From: Blastomussa wellsi
Taxonomy: Eukaryota; Cnidaria; Anthozoa; Scleractinia; Plerogyridae
NCBI GenBank assembly: GCA_947652115.1
Contig: OX393561.1
Location: forward strand, 27,275,158-27,339,157
Length of the DNA: 64,000 nt
Reading direction: 5' to 3'
Below the pieces are notes generated by a model. The model was given only the letters and a program-made list of their open reading frames with translations, had not been told where the DNA came from and did no database searches. A program made the position numbers and the translations under genes. The first letter of the stretch is position 1. Each line of letters begins with the position of its first letter. Of the stretch, positions 1-8,567 are shown piece after piece.

Positions 1-702
1 TCCATCAAAACGTTTGGAGTACAGACGATTCCACACCTCGGCTTCGTTTTTTGATATTCACTTTGTCGGGACTCGTGCCGATGGCGCGATGATACGATCG
101 GTTGTACCCGCGAATCAAATCCTGCAGCACGTGTAAGAATTTCAACCTGTTGCGTATCGTGAAGAGCGATACAGTCGTTCTTTTCACGTACGGTTGAATC
201 GTTCCACGATACTGGCTTTTGTATCTCCGCTCGTGGAAAAATGGTAAGTGCCCTTTTGTTTCATAAACGTTTGGAACGTGCCATTGTAAAATTCTTAGCC
301 GTCGTCTGTCTGTAGTGATTGGGGTACGCGTCCTTTGGCACGTTTCAATATCGAGGCAAACGCGTCCGTGACGGCTTTGCCCGTTTTGTTCTTGACGGGT
401 TCCATCCAGGCGTACTTGGAAAACGTGTCGATCACCGCCAGCAGGTAACGCACCCCCTTGTTCTGTTTGGCAATCTTTTGTACTTCGATCAAATCGGCGA
501 CCCATTGTTCGTCGTTGTGAAAGACCAGCACCGGTAACGTGGCATAACGTCTCCTTCGTGGTTTGTGGAGGGTGTACCCCAATTCTTTTTGCAAGACTTC
601 CCGGACCTTTATCACGGGTACCTTCTGGGCTTGAGCAAATCGTTCGATCCCACCCAGACTCCCGGGTTGTGTGGAATCGCGATAGGCGTAGATCAAGGCC
701 AT
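1..702 (-). pseudogene. Polinton P1 integrase (rve family), truncated by window edge
   Basis: Retrovirus-like DDE integrase that would insert the Polinton. The intact frame (702 down to 298) shows the N-terminal PGSLGGIERFA motif, a basic RRRRYATL stretch, the first catalytic Asp in WVADLIE and the second in QTDDG. A TAA at 295-297 follows where family members have Lys. The frame then continues with EFYNGTF and the catalytic Glu in SIVERFNRT, followed by TGA and frameshifts before a GYNRSYHRAIG segment. Closely matches the P2 integrase at 20595-21597. The C-terminus, where P2 has a chromodomain, lies outside the window. Inactive copy. Confidence 0.85.
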
Positions 703-716
703 CTTCTCCTTCTATT

Positions 717-994
717 TCACCATGGTCTCTGTAGTCGGTTGAGTTTCATGACACAATCGTGAGCGATCCAATCGTGATGCTCTCGTACGACCTCAAACCA
801 CTCGAATGCTTGAGGTTGGTGTTTCCACCAAAGGATATAGGCCACAAAACGAAACGGTGTCTTAGTGACGTGGGCCGCTCTGAATTCTTGTAAAGGATCG
901 TCGCTAGGGGCGAGAGGAATGACGATTCCCTGTCCGTGTTTGAGATACACGCGCTCACGCAAGTCACACACCCGACACTAATACGTGACACGAT
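717..994 (-). pseudogene. Small conserved protein upstream of Polinton integrase
   Basis: Unrecognised protein of about 90 residues, homologous to 21594-21905 in P2: both contain VYLK-G-GI-VPL and PFRF-AYI-W-QP-AF-WF. Starting at the ATG at 994 gives an early TAG where P2 has Trp; a start at 971 avoids it. It lies directly upstream of the integrase on the same strand in both Polintons, so it is probably co-expressed with it. Function unknown; the aromatic-rich core suggests a small globular domain. Confidence 0.6.
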
Positions 995-1648
995 TCATAC
1001 TGAGAAATAATTTTTATTGACAAGCACTCCCTTATGAACAAAAACTTTTTTTGATTTCTTCTCTCATCATGAAGGTGAGGGGTTGAGTAGCCAACAGGTT
1101 GATAACATGGAGTGGAATGGACCCTCTGTTCATCCATGAGGAGCATCTCGTACCACCTGTGCGTGAACAAGTAGACTTTGGGATTCTGTTTCAGAAACGG
1201 TAACAACCACGACTCCTCGCCGCCCTGCTTCCATTCGGGTCTACGAAGTAACAAGTCGTCTTCATCCCAAAACTTTTTGCCGGAATCGTAAAACAACAGA
1301 TCAAACAAGTAAACGGTCGTGGCCTCGTTTGGCTTCATCTTGTCTGTGGGGGCGACTTCAATGGTTTTACAGACCCCCTTTATCATGCAACCGATTTCGT
1401 CACTGTTCGTAAGACGAGTTATCATTTTTCCGACTTCACTCTGTTTTTTCTTTGAAAGGAGGAATGTCGTGATGGTTCTTACATCCCCAATTGCAGAGAT
1501 AGTCTTGCAAACGATGATACAAGGGGGTAGCCACACCAAACTCCAAATGAAACAACTTGTTTTGAATTCCGTCTGCTTGGTCTAACGTTTCAAACGCTTC
1601 CAAGGCTTTCTTCAAGGATCTTCTCACTTCTTCTATGATGTTACTCAT
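964..1648 (-). pseudogene. Unrecognised Polinton protein, frameshifted
   Basis: Two overlapping frames join near 1440-1460: an N-terminal part beginning MSNIIEEVRRSLKKALEAF (1648-1436) and a C-terminal part (about 1480-964) containing VYLFDLLFYDSGKKFWDEDD and PKVYLFTHRWYEMLLM. Total about 210 residues. It occupies the same place as 21931-22272 in P2, between the small integrase-proximal gene and the divergent GRF gene, but I cannot show homology. No known domain recognised. Confidence 0.45.
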
Positions 1649-1760
1649 CTCATCAATGTCGAGTGTTCTGTTATATGCGAAATTGCAATGAACGCGGATT
1701 GGTCAGGTTTCCTGAAAAACGGGTTAAAAACCGGTTTGACTGCTCGCGTCACTTTGTTCT

Positions 1761-1843
1761 GATTGGTTACGATTTTACATAAGTGAGTGTCCAATTCATT
1801 TTTTCTTCACTCGCAAACCTAGTTTGGTCTTCAGCGCTTGATC
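1761..1843 (+). promoter_or_regulatory. Core promoter of the P1 basic/GRF gene
   Basis: Inverted CCAAT box (ATTGG, 1762-1766), TATA-like TTTACATAAG from 1774, and TTCACTCGCAAAC from 1805, which lies 31 bases after the TATA-like start. The ATG follows at 1844. The same three parts in the same spacing recur at 7024-7120 before the first F-box-like gene, so I read them as a shared polymerase II promoter with TTCACT as initiator. Confidence 0.6.
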
Positions 1844-2833
1844 ATGGCAGGAGTTGAACAAGAAGAAGAATACCTTCGCTGGTGACGTGTCACCTGTCCG
1901 TACGGGATTGACGAAAAAAAGAAAGAGATCCCAGAAGAAGAAGGACGGCGAATCACCCACGCAATACATGTTACCCGAGGACTATCCACCGGCTTCCGAT
2001 CCGAGCAAGAAAAAGAAGAAGACAAAGGGAAACAACAAAGGTAAACCACTACAATCATTACATCGTTGGCTCGTGCCAGGGTATAAGATGGTTCGCACGA
2101 AACCAACTCGAAACCTTCCCTTGAAGGGAATTCTCAACAAGGACCCGAACAATCGTCCCAAAACAACACCTTACATGAAATGGATTACCAGCACGGTTGC
2201 CTTTTGTGCAGAAGTCGGATGCAAATACTTTGACAAGCAAGGCAATGTCAGTGACAAAGAAAGGGATCTCGATCGTCAATGTGAAGAAGAGATCGAAAAG
2301 AGAACGAGTCCCATTCAAAAGAAACGTGATCTCTTGAAACAACAACAACGAGAGAAACATCGTGAAAGAAGGGGTGACATGTCCCCCAGACGATTGAAAG
2401 TCACCCGGCACGTGCAAGAGAAACTGAAACGCGTTGACCGTTGCTTTTTGCTTTTTTCAGAAAAAGCTCAAGTGTTGGAAGAAGGAGAAATAGCCAAGGA
2501 GGGAGAACCCTTTGATCCCGACAAGTTCTTGGCACAGTTCGAGTCCTTCCATCCCCAGAGAACAACAACAACAGGACCTGTCCAGTACACAACACGTGTA
2601 CCGTGCAAGAAGGAACCACAGCCAATGGATGGAAGTATCTGTTTTGCGACTATGAACCCGACGATCGCAACGAACGGTGTTTTGTTCTCGTGGGTGAGGA
2701 GGACGCCGACGAGTATTTTGACATCGTGCGAAAACCTCGCAACGTGTTATCCTATTACCCTATGAACCTGGATAAATTAAAGTGTTACTGCGAGAATCCC
2801 GTCATTCTGAGTATTTCCAAATCAGATGAATCG

Positions 2834-2838
<5 letters not shown>
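1844..2838 (+). pseudogene. Basic protein fused to GRF zinc finger, 5' part, cut by Penelope element
   Basis: Starts at ATG 1844 (MAGVEQEEEYLRW then stop). The long frame from about 1854 is shifted and very rich in Lys/Arg, with a KKKKK nuclear-localisation-like run. A second shift near 2610 leads to NGWKYLFCDYEPDD, then LKCYCENPVILSISKSDESRG, the first Cys pair of a GRF-type zinc finger (C-x-C). The finger stops at about 2838, where the Penelope-like element is inserted, and resumes at 5447. GRF fingers bind single-stranded nucleic acid, so the product was probably a DNA-binding accessory protein. P2 has an equivalent at 22203-22551 without the basic domain. Confidence 0.6.
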
Positions 2839-2878
<40 letters not shown>

Positions 2879-3107
2879 GTATAACAATATAATTTGGTTT
2901 TATCAACTGGGTTGATAATGTCAATTGGCCACCGTAAAGAGATTCAAGAGCTGACGTTTCGAGCGTTAGCCCTTCGTGGGAGCGAATCAAGGAATTGTGC
3001 GTATACAGAAAGATGGAGCTTCGCTATTGGCTGGTGCCTGGTAACGTGAAAACTTCAAAATAAATTAGTTGAATGAAAAGCGTTCGTTGATACCGTGAGG
3101 ATTAAGA
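2839..3107 (-). repeat. Penelope pseudo-LTR, 3' copy
   Basis: Direct repeat of 5226-5449: both start GGGGGTAAGTTTCTAAAG and end near GATACCGTGAGGATTA. This copy keeps the segment missing from the other, including the hammerhead-like region. Confidence 0.85.
2949..2990 (-). ncRNA. Degenerate hammerhead-ribozyme-like motif in pseudo-LTR
   Basis: The minus strand reads a CGA core half, a GGGC-UAAC-GCUC stem-loop, then GAAAC and GUC, the order of a hammerhead core with minimal stem III. Hammerheads are known from Penelope-like elements. Here the CUGANGA half has become CCCACGA, so cleavage is unlikely. The copy at 18737-18776 is closer (CCGACGA); the copy near 5300 has lost the core by deletion. 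Confidence 0.45.
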
Positions 3108-3189
3108 GTGCCGATTTGAAAACTAAATTTTTGTTCTAGAGTTTTACGGCTTTCCGTGTTTCCTTGGTGAAGGGAAAGGCCGCAGACTG

Positions 3190-5120
3190 CCATATCTTAC
3201 TTAGAATGATTTGGGAGATTGAAGTGTCTCGCGACTGGTTTCGATGCCTTTTTGTCGTCTTTCTCTACGTCACGAAGGTGGTCTCGGAATCGGTCGCCAA
3301 GTCGTCTCCCTGTTTCGCCGATGTATAACTTTTTGCAAAGAGTGCAAGTTATACAGTAGATGGCATTGGCTGAGTTACAGGTGAAATGATCAGTGATTTT
3401 GATAGATCGCTTGGGTCCCGATATTTTTTCAACGTTGTGAATGAAAGGGCATGTTTTGCATCGTGCGCGAGCGCATTTAAAAGTTCCGGGTTGATCACTA
3501 GTTTGGAATGCACTTCTGACTAAAAAGTTACCTATGTTTTTGTCGCGTTTAAATGAAATTAATGGAGGTTGCGAAAAGATTCTACCAGTATCGGGATCAT
3601 TTTAAAGTAATTTAAAGTTTTTGAGAATGATGGATTCAACTGCGTGGTTGTGAGGGTGAAATGTGAGGGTGAATGGAATTCTATCGTTGCTTTCTCTCTG
3701 TGACGTTTGTAGTGCTGACTGTCGATCAATTTGCTGGGCGCGATGATGGCCCGCTTGAACAGCAGAAGCAGGATAGCCGCGTTTGTCGAAGAAATTGCAC
3801 ATTTCCTCTGATTTTAAGGAAAAATTAGAGTCGTCACTACAAAGACGGCGAAGTCTAAGAAACTGAGAATAAGGAATGGAATTCTTGACATGTGATGGAT
3901 GTGAAGATGAATACAACAAATAGCTATGAGAATCTGTGGGTTTGTAGTGTACACTGGTGCATAAACTGTTGCCTTCGGCAGGATGAAACGAATTAACAGC
4001 GGTTATAAATTGATTAAGATCCTCTCTGGTAGAAGAGGTAGCGCCGATACAGTCGTCAATGTAGCGACGATAGAGGTCAGGTTTTGGGCCGTTGTATTGA
4101 TTGAAAAATTGGTGTTCAATGTAGCCTACGAAAAGATTGGCGTAGCTGGGTCCCATTTTGGTACCCATGGCCACGCCATTGATTTGTTTGTAATAATTGT
4201 TCGCGAATGAAAAACAGTTGAGTGTTAACAATAACTCAGCCAGGCGGAGTAATGTTTCCGAGCTTGGTTCCTTAACAGTGCGTAAATCAAAAAAATGTTT
4301 GAGGGCTAGAAGACCTTCGCCATTTGGGATGACGGTGTAAAGAGATGTAATATCCATAGTGAAAATAAGTTTGTCTTCGCCCAGGAAATTGAAATCGCGA
4401 AAAATTTGAAGTGCGTGTTGACTGTCTTTAACGTATGACGGTAAAGATCTGACAATAGGTGCCATAGTTTTGTCTAAATAGCTGGAAATGAGTTCGGTAG
4501 GGCAACTACAGGCAGAGACGACAGGTCGACCTGGGTTGTTAGGTTTGTGAATTTTAGGTAAAAAGTAAATACACGAGGTTCTGGGAGTGGTAATGATGAG
4601 ATTGGTAGCAGTAGCCGGCAATTCTTGTTTGACTATAAGGTCGTTAATAGTGCTCTTGACAATTTGTTGGTTAGTGGAGGTGAGATCTTTATCGACTTTA
4701 GCATAAAAAGAGGTGTCAGAAAGTTGCCGCAAAGCTTCTTTTTGGTAGAGGTTGGCCCGCGAAACAACTAAAGCGCCGCCTTTGTCGGCCGCTTTGATAA
4801 TTATGTCTTTGCGCTTACTACGGTTTTTTAGCGCCGTCCTCTCTTCCGAAGAAAGGTTGGAAAATTTGGTGTTACGATTGAAATTAAGTTTGTTGATGTC
4901 GTGACGGCATTTTTTAATGAAAAAATCTAAAGAGGCAAACTGGCCCTCTGGGGGAGTCCACTTAGATTTTCGAGTCTGAAGCGTCTCGAAAGTATCTTTG
5001 TCCGAGGTGTTAGAATCATCCTCTTTGTCATGGAAAAAGGCTTTCAGTTGAACGCGGCGAAGGAATTTTTCAACATCTTGCTTAACTGAGAATTCGTCCG
5101 GTTTTTTGGATATAGGAACA
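3190..5120 (-). pseudogene. Penelope-like reverse transcriptase plus GIY-YIG endonuclease
   Basis: N-terminal KAADKGGALVV and Y-x3-ALRQL are typical of this class. The reverse transcriptase core shows FTMDITSLYT (motif A), NGVAMGTKMGPSYANLFVGY and YRRYIDDC (catalytic Asp pair). The frame stops once at TAA 3602-3604, then continues in frame to a Cys-rich linker (CARARCKTCPF) and a GIY-YIG nuclease domain, CKKLYIGETGRRLGDRFRDHL. Apart from that stop the frame is open for about 640 codons, so the insertion is fairly young. The product would prime and copy its own RNA at a nick. Confidence 0.88.
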
Positions 5121-5225
5121 AAATTAAAGCCCTTACAACAACAACAAACAACAAAATTTTATTGGTTAGAAATATAAGTAATTACATTACTTTCCCCCCG
5201 CAAATAGCTTACAAACTATGAATAG

Positions 5226-5270
<45 letters not shown>

Positions 5271-5449
5271 GTATAACAATATAATTTGGTTTTATCAAGA
5301 GCTGACGTTTCGAGCGTTTCAAGGAATTGTGCGTCGTGTGTTTTTATATACAGAAAGATGGAGCTTCGCTATTGGCTGGTGCCTGGTAACGTGAAAACAA
5401 CGGAATAAATTAGTTGAATGAAAAGCGTTCGTTGATACCGTGAGGATTA
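5226..5449 (-). repeat. Penelope pseudo-LTR, 5' copy
   Basis: Near-identical to 2839-3107 but lacking about 45 bases around AACTGGGTTGATAATG and the block between GAGCG and TCAAGG that holds the hammerhead stem II. Confidence 0.85.
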
Positions 5450-5725
5450 TTACTTCAGGTGCCGACGAAACGGTTGCATTTCTTTCAGTGGTCTAACATG
5501 TTACCCAGTGGAAAAGTGAAAGCTTGGTTTGAAGGGAAAACCCTGCAAGGGAACACGCACTGGTCTCGAGATGAGCAAGGGTATCCCAAACGTGGGTATG
5601 ACACGGTTCCCGCTAAACGCCGGCAAACTGACGTCACCCCCCATCGCAATCCAAACTTTTTTTACGATGTGTTGTTGCCAGACCCAGACGTCCCTTTTGA
5701 CGAAGCGTTGTGGAATGAGTGTTAG
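5450..5725 (+). pseudogene. GRF zinc-finger gene, 3' part after Penelope insertion
   Basis: Continues 1844-2838. YYFRCRRNGC completes the second Cys pair, but one base is missing before FFQWSN, the conserved GRF ending, so the frame shifts near 5475. About 80 further residues (MLPSGKVKAWF... DVPFDEALWNEC) follow to the stop at 5725. The complete finger pattern would be C-x-C...C-x4-C-x-FFQW. Confidence 0.65.
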
Positions 5726-5947
5726 AAAGAGAAAATCTGGATGGCTGTTGACGGTACCAATTTTATTGTTTATCCCAAGAGATCAAAGGTCGTGACTATT
5801 CAGAAAAGAAAGAACCCATGCTGAGACAGCATATCTGCAAGAGGCGCGTCATGGCAAAGAACCAGAAAACACATTGACTTTGTTAAACTCTTGTTTTTTA
5901 TTTATTTATTTAATAAAGATGTCACATTTGTATAATGATTTTTTGTT

Positions 5948-6540
5948 TCACAATATTAATAAAGATGTTACACTTGTATAAAAAAAGTCTCTTACTCTAC
6001 GTTTGCAAGTATCTACTGCCAAAATGCGTGACACTCTGTCACGGGACAATGATACATGGATTCGTGGATATGAAATGCGCAACTCGGTAAAAGTTCGACC
6101 ACACTCGCTTTCACATGTTCGTATTTCGGGCAACCGTACAATTCCAAATCTAGACAAGGTATGTTCAGTTTGTTCAATTTTTTTTTCGACATGTCCACCT
6201 ATAAAAGCAACCACTGTTTTTGTGTCCGTTTTCCACTGGTCGTACAAATTTTTATAACCAGATCCACTTGATCCTGCGTGTAGGCTTTCTCCTGGAAACG
6301 CGGTTGATACGTCAATCCGTGTATTTTGTACTTTACAAAGTTCACAGTTTTTTGATCTTTGATCTAGATCTTTTGATCTTTTGAGAGCGGTTGGTTGAAA
6401 AAATGCAAAGCGTCCTGATTCGTCTTGCCACGAATAAAAGCCAAGTTCTCGAACTTGAAATGTTTTGTTGACAATTGTTGACACACTTTGTCTTTCATGG
6501 CTGTGAAGAAACAACAAGAAAAAAAAATAAAAACAAAAAA
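5948..6540 (-). pseudogene. DnaQ/Maelstrom-like nuclease-fold protein, decayed
   Basis: Homologous to 22559-23064 in P2. Shared blocks are VRELGFYSW, VVAFIGGHVEKK, LNIPCLDLELYGCPKYE and CAFH...YHC...ECHAFW, here spread over two frames. The Cys/His pattern plus the N-terminal D-x-E seen in P2 recall the DnaQ-like (DEDD) fold, and the E-H-C pattern especially the Maelstrom branch; this is inference from motifs only. The N-terminal DLEGF is missing. Unlike P2, this copy faces the GRF gene. Confidence 0.45.
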
Positions 6541-7023
6541 TGTTCATGGTCTGGCATTTCTTTCAATGGCCACCAACATCCTATCAGTTTCAGCATGAAT
6601 GGGGTGTAATAAATTGGTCAGCTGGATGTTGGTGCCCCCTTCCCCTCTGTCGCCCCCAATGCCGGTATGGCCCACGCTCCACGTCTCTTCCGAGAGCCGA
6701 TTTAATCGCCGAAAGCATCGCCGCAATCTCTCATACTTTCCTCTTCGATTTTCTCATTACAAAAGTCCATTCGTCTTCTACAAATATTAAAGAGTGTCTG
6801 GGCGGGTGGCGGACCGTCTAACGGCATGACTCACATAACAAAAACGCAACGACTGAAAACTCAACTGAACTCAACACTGGGTTGACAACTCAACTGGTGC
6901 AACAAAGAGCGAGTAGCGAACGCCTTATAATAGATAGAAACCCGGTCACTTGACCCCAGAAAAGGAGGGATACTCCCATACCCCCTCTAATCCATCCCGT
7001 CACATGCGCCTGGCGCGAGCCGC
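6541..7023. other. No clear gene
   Basis: Only short overlapping frames (for example 6544-6726 minus) without recognisable domains. Two near-repeats of AACTCAACT occur around 6855-6895. Probably spacer between two P1 genes. Confidence 0.4.
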
Positions 7024-7120
7024 TGATTGGTCGCACATTCTTATATAAAGAACTCGCCTTCTCGAAACGCTTCACTCGCAAACTTAGTTTGGTCTTGAGC
7101 GCTTTTTTGAGGGCAAGAAG
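7024..7120 (+). promoter_or_regulatory. Core promoter of the first F-box-like gene
   Basis: ATTGG (inverted CCAAT), TTATATAA starting at 7041, TTCACTCGCAAAC at 7071 exactly 30 bases later, then AGTTTGGTCTTGAGCGCTT, almost identical to 1805-1840. ATG at 7121. Confidence 0.65.
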
Positions 7121-7552
7121 ATGTGGACAAAGATTGGACCGATGCGTTGGGAATTGACAGATGATGGACCCCAACCAGAGGTAACTAGTTATTGTGATAG
7201 ATTGCCCGCAGATATTCGTAGAACCATTCAATGGATGGCTGATTATCAGTACGCGAAGGATCGTTTAAACATGTTCGACGGAAAAATGAATGAAAAATAT
7301 TGGAGATACTGTACTTGGTACGACATCCATGATTTTATCGATGGTCCGTGCGGTGTTTGCGATTAATTTTTCAGTCGCTATGGCGACGTAGTGGACGAAC
7401 GAGGAGACATTTGTGAACGGAGCCGGTTCTTCTTCATCGACACGGACGTGCCTTTCGACACCGTGCTCGTCGTAGGAATCGGTAGAAGAATGTGGGTTCA
7501 CAAAGACTGTAAACGCCGCTACAACGCCCTAACCTGGAGAGACGATATCTAA
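7121..7552 (+). pseudogene. F-box-like zinc protein, unit 1
   Basis: About 143 codons with one in-frame TAA (7364-7366). Residues 26-45, DRLPADIRRTIQWMADYQYA, follow the L-P-x-E/D-[IL]-x-x-x-I pattern of an F-box, which in cells links substrates to SCF ubiquitin ligases. A C-x2-C pair (CGVCD) lies at the nonsense codon, followed by DICERSRFF and VHKDCKRRYN, a plausible zinc ribbon. It is the first of four related units running to the polymerase gene. F-box identity is inferred from a short motif only. Confidence 0.5.
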
Positions 7553-7597
7553 AAAACAAATTCATTTTTTCATTTTTTTTTTGTTCACGCGCAGATA

Positions 7598-7676
7598 ATC
7601 AGTCATTGGGACAAATTACCCGAAGAACTTAAAAGAAACATTCAATGGAGGGCATATCGCCTGCATGTCCAAGAGT
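7598..7676 (+). pseudogene. F-box-like unit 2, fragment
   Basis: Encodes HWDKLPEELKRNIQWRAYRLH, then a stop. Same F-box-like core as the units at 7965 and 8250. The 3' part is lost. Confidence 0.5.
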
Positions 7677-7962
7677 GATTTTTGGGAACTCATTACGCGT
7701 TTCACCCTTGTATTTATTGCGGGTTGTTTCTATGGCTAGAAGACGATCTCGATTCCGAAGGGAATTTCATCGCCATAGCGGACTACGCCCAATGCAAACA
7801 GAGTGTTTTGGCCATCGACCGTTTACCCTTTCATTAGAACAAAGCGACCCATGAACCCCATGATTGGCATCATCAACAATGTTGTTCCCACGAGTCGCCT
7901 CCCTATTCACAAGCAACCATCACTTTGATACGGGAAATTCGTTTTTTCTCCCAAAAACAATA

Positions 7963-8115
7963 GATAATCAGCCATTGGGACCGCTTACCCGAAGAACTCA
8001 AACGAAACATTCAATGGAGGGCGGATCGCCTGCATGCCAAAGACAGACTCGCTTACAATCATTCCTTTTGGCGTTCATTTCATTGTTGGTACACGAATCA
8101 TGAAAAAACAAAATA
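7963..8115 (+). pseudogene. F-box-like unit 3, fragment
   Basis: Encodes HWDRLPEELKRNIQWRADRLH then AKDRLAYNHSFWRSFHCWYTN, ending in a stop. DNA is very close to unit 4, so this is a local tandem duplication. Confidence 0.5.
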
Positions 8116-8249
8116 GACACCCATTACAAGTGGGAAGCAGAAACAATATGGGAACGAAGAAAAGTATTTACTCCAAATGACGATCCTCCCGACACAGATT
8201 ATCACTATCAACATGACGAATGTGCATTTGATTTTCATTTCCCGGAGAG

Positions 8250-8567
8250 ATGAAAAGTGAATGGGACAAATTACCTGAAGAACTCAAACAAAAGATAAAA
8301 TGGAGGGCGGATCGCCTGCATCCCAAAGACAGACTGGCTTACAACAATCAGTTTTGGGACACGTTTCGTTGTTGGTACCTGGCTAGATGCCTGCATTGCG
8401 GTCGTTACCTCGACCTGAAAAACAAACTAGACGCCCAAGGCAATTACAGGCGGGGACCTGAAAACATTTGGATAACGAAACGAGTCGCTGTACTTTCTTC
8501 TTTTGTATTCGACGAGACTTATTACCCAGATTATGCCTGGACAGGCATACCACGAACAGATCGATGA
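8250..8567 (+). CDS. F-box-like zinc protein, unit 4
   Basis: Open 105-codon frame: WDKLPEELKQKIKWRADRLH (F-box-like), KDRLAYNNQFWDTFRCWYLA, CLHCGRY (half of a zinc ribbon). The last ~20 codons overlap the start of the polymerase frame, suggesting that the original C-terminus was replaced. The most intact of the four units. Function inferred only: possible ubiquitin-ligase adaptor. Confidence 0.5.
   Translation: MKSEWDKLPEELKQKIKWRADRLHPKDRLAYNNQFWDTFRCWYLARCLHCGRYLDLKNKLDAQGNYRRGPENIWITKRVAVLSSFVFDETYYPDYAWTGIPRTDR

Larger units (their letters stand above)
2839..5449 (-). mobile_element. Penelope-like retroelement inserted in the GRF gene
   Basis: Flanked by same-orientation pseudo-LTRs (2839-3107 and 5226-5449) with one reverse transcriptase/GIY-YIG reading frame between. 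Host sequence reads SDESRG before and YYFRC after, so the insertion split a GRF finger between Gly and Tyr. The 5' end of the coding part appears truncated near 5120, as is usual for these elements. A second, deleted copy sits at 18673-18957. Confidence 0.88.
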
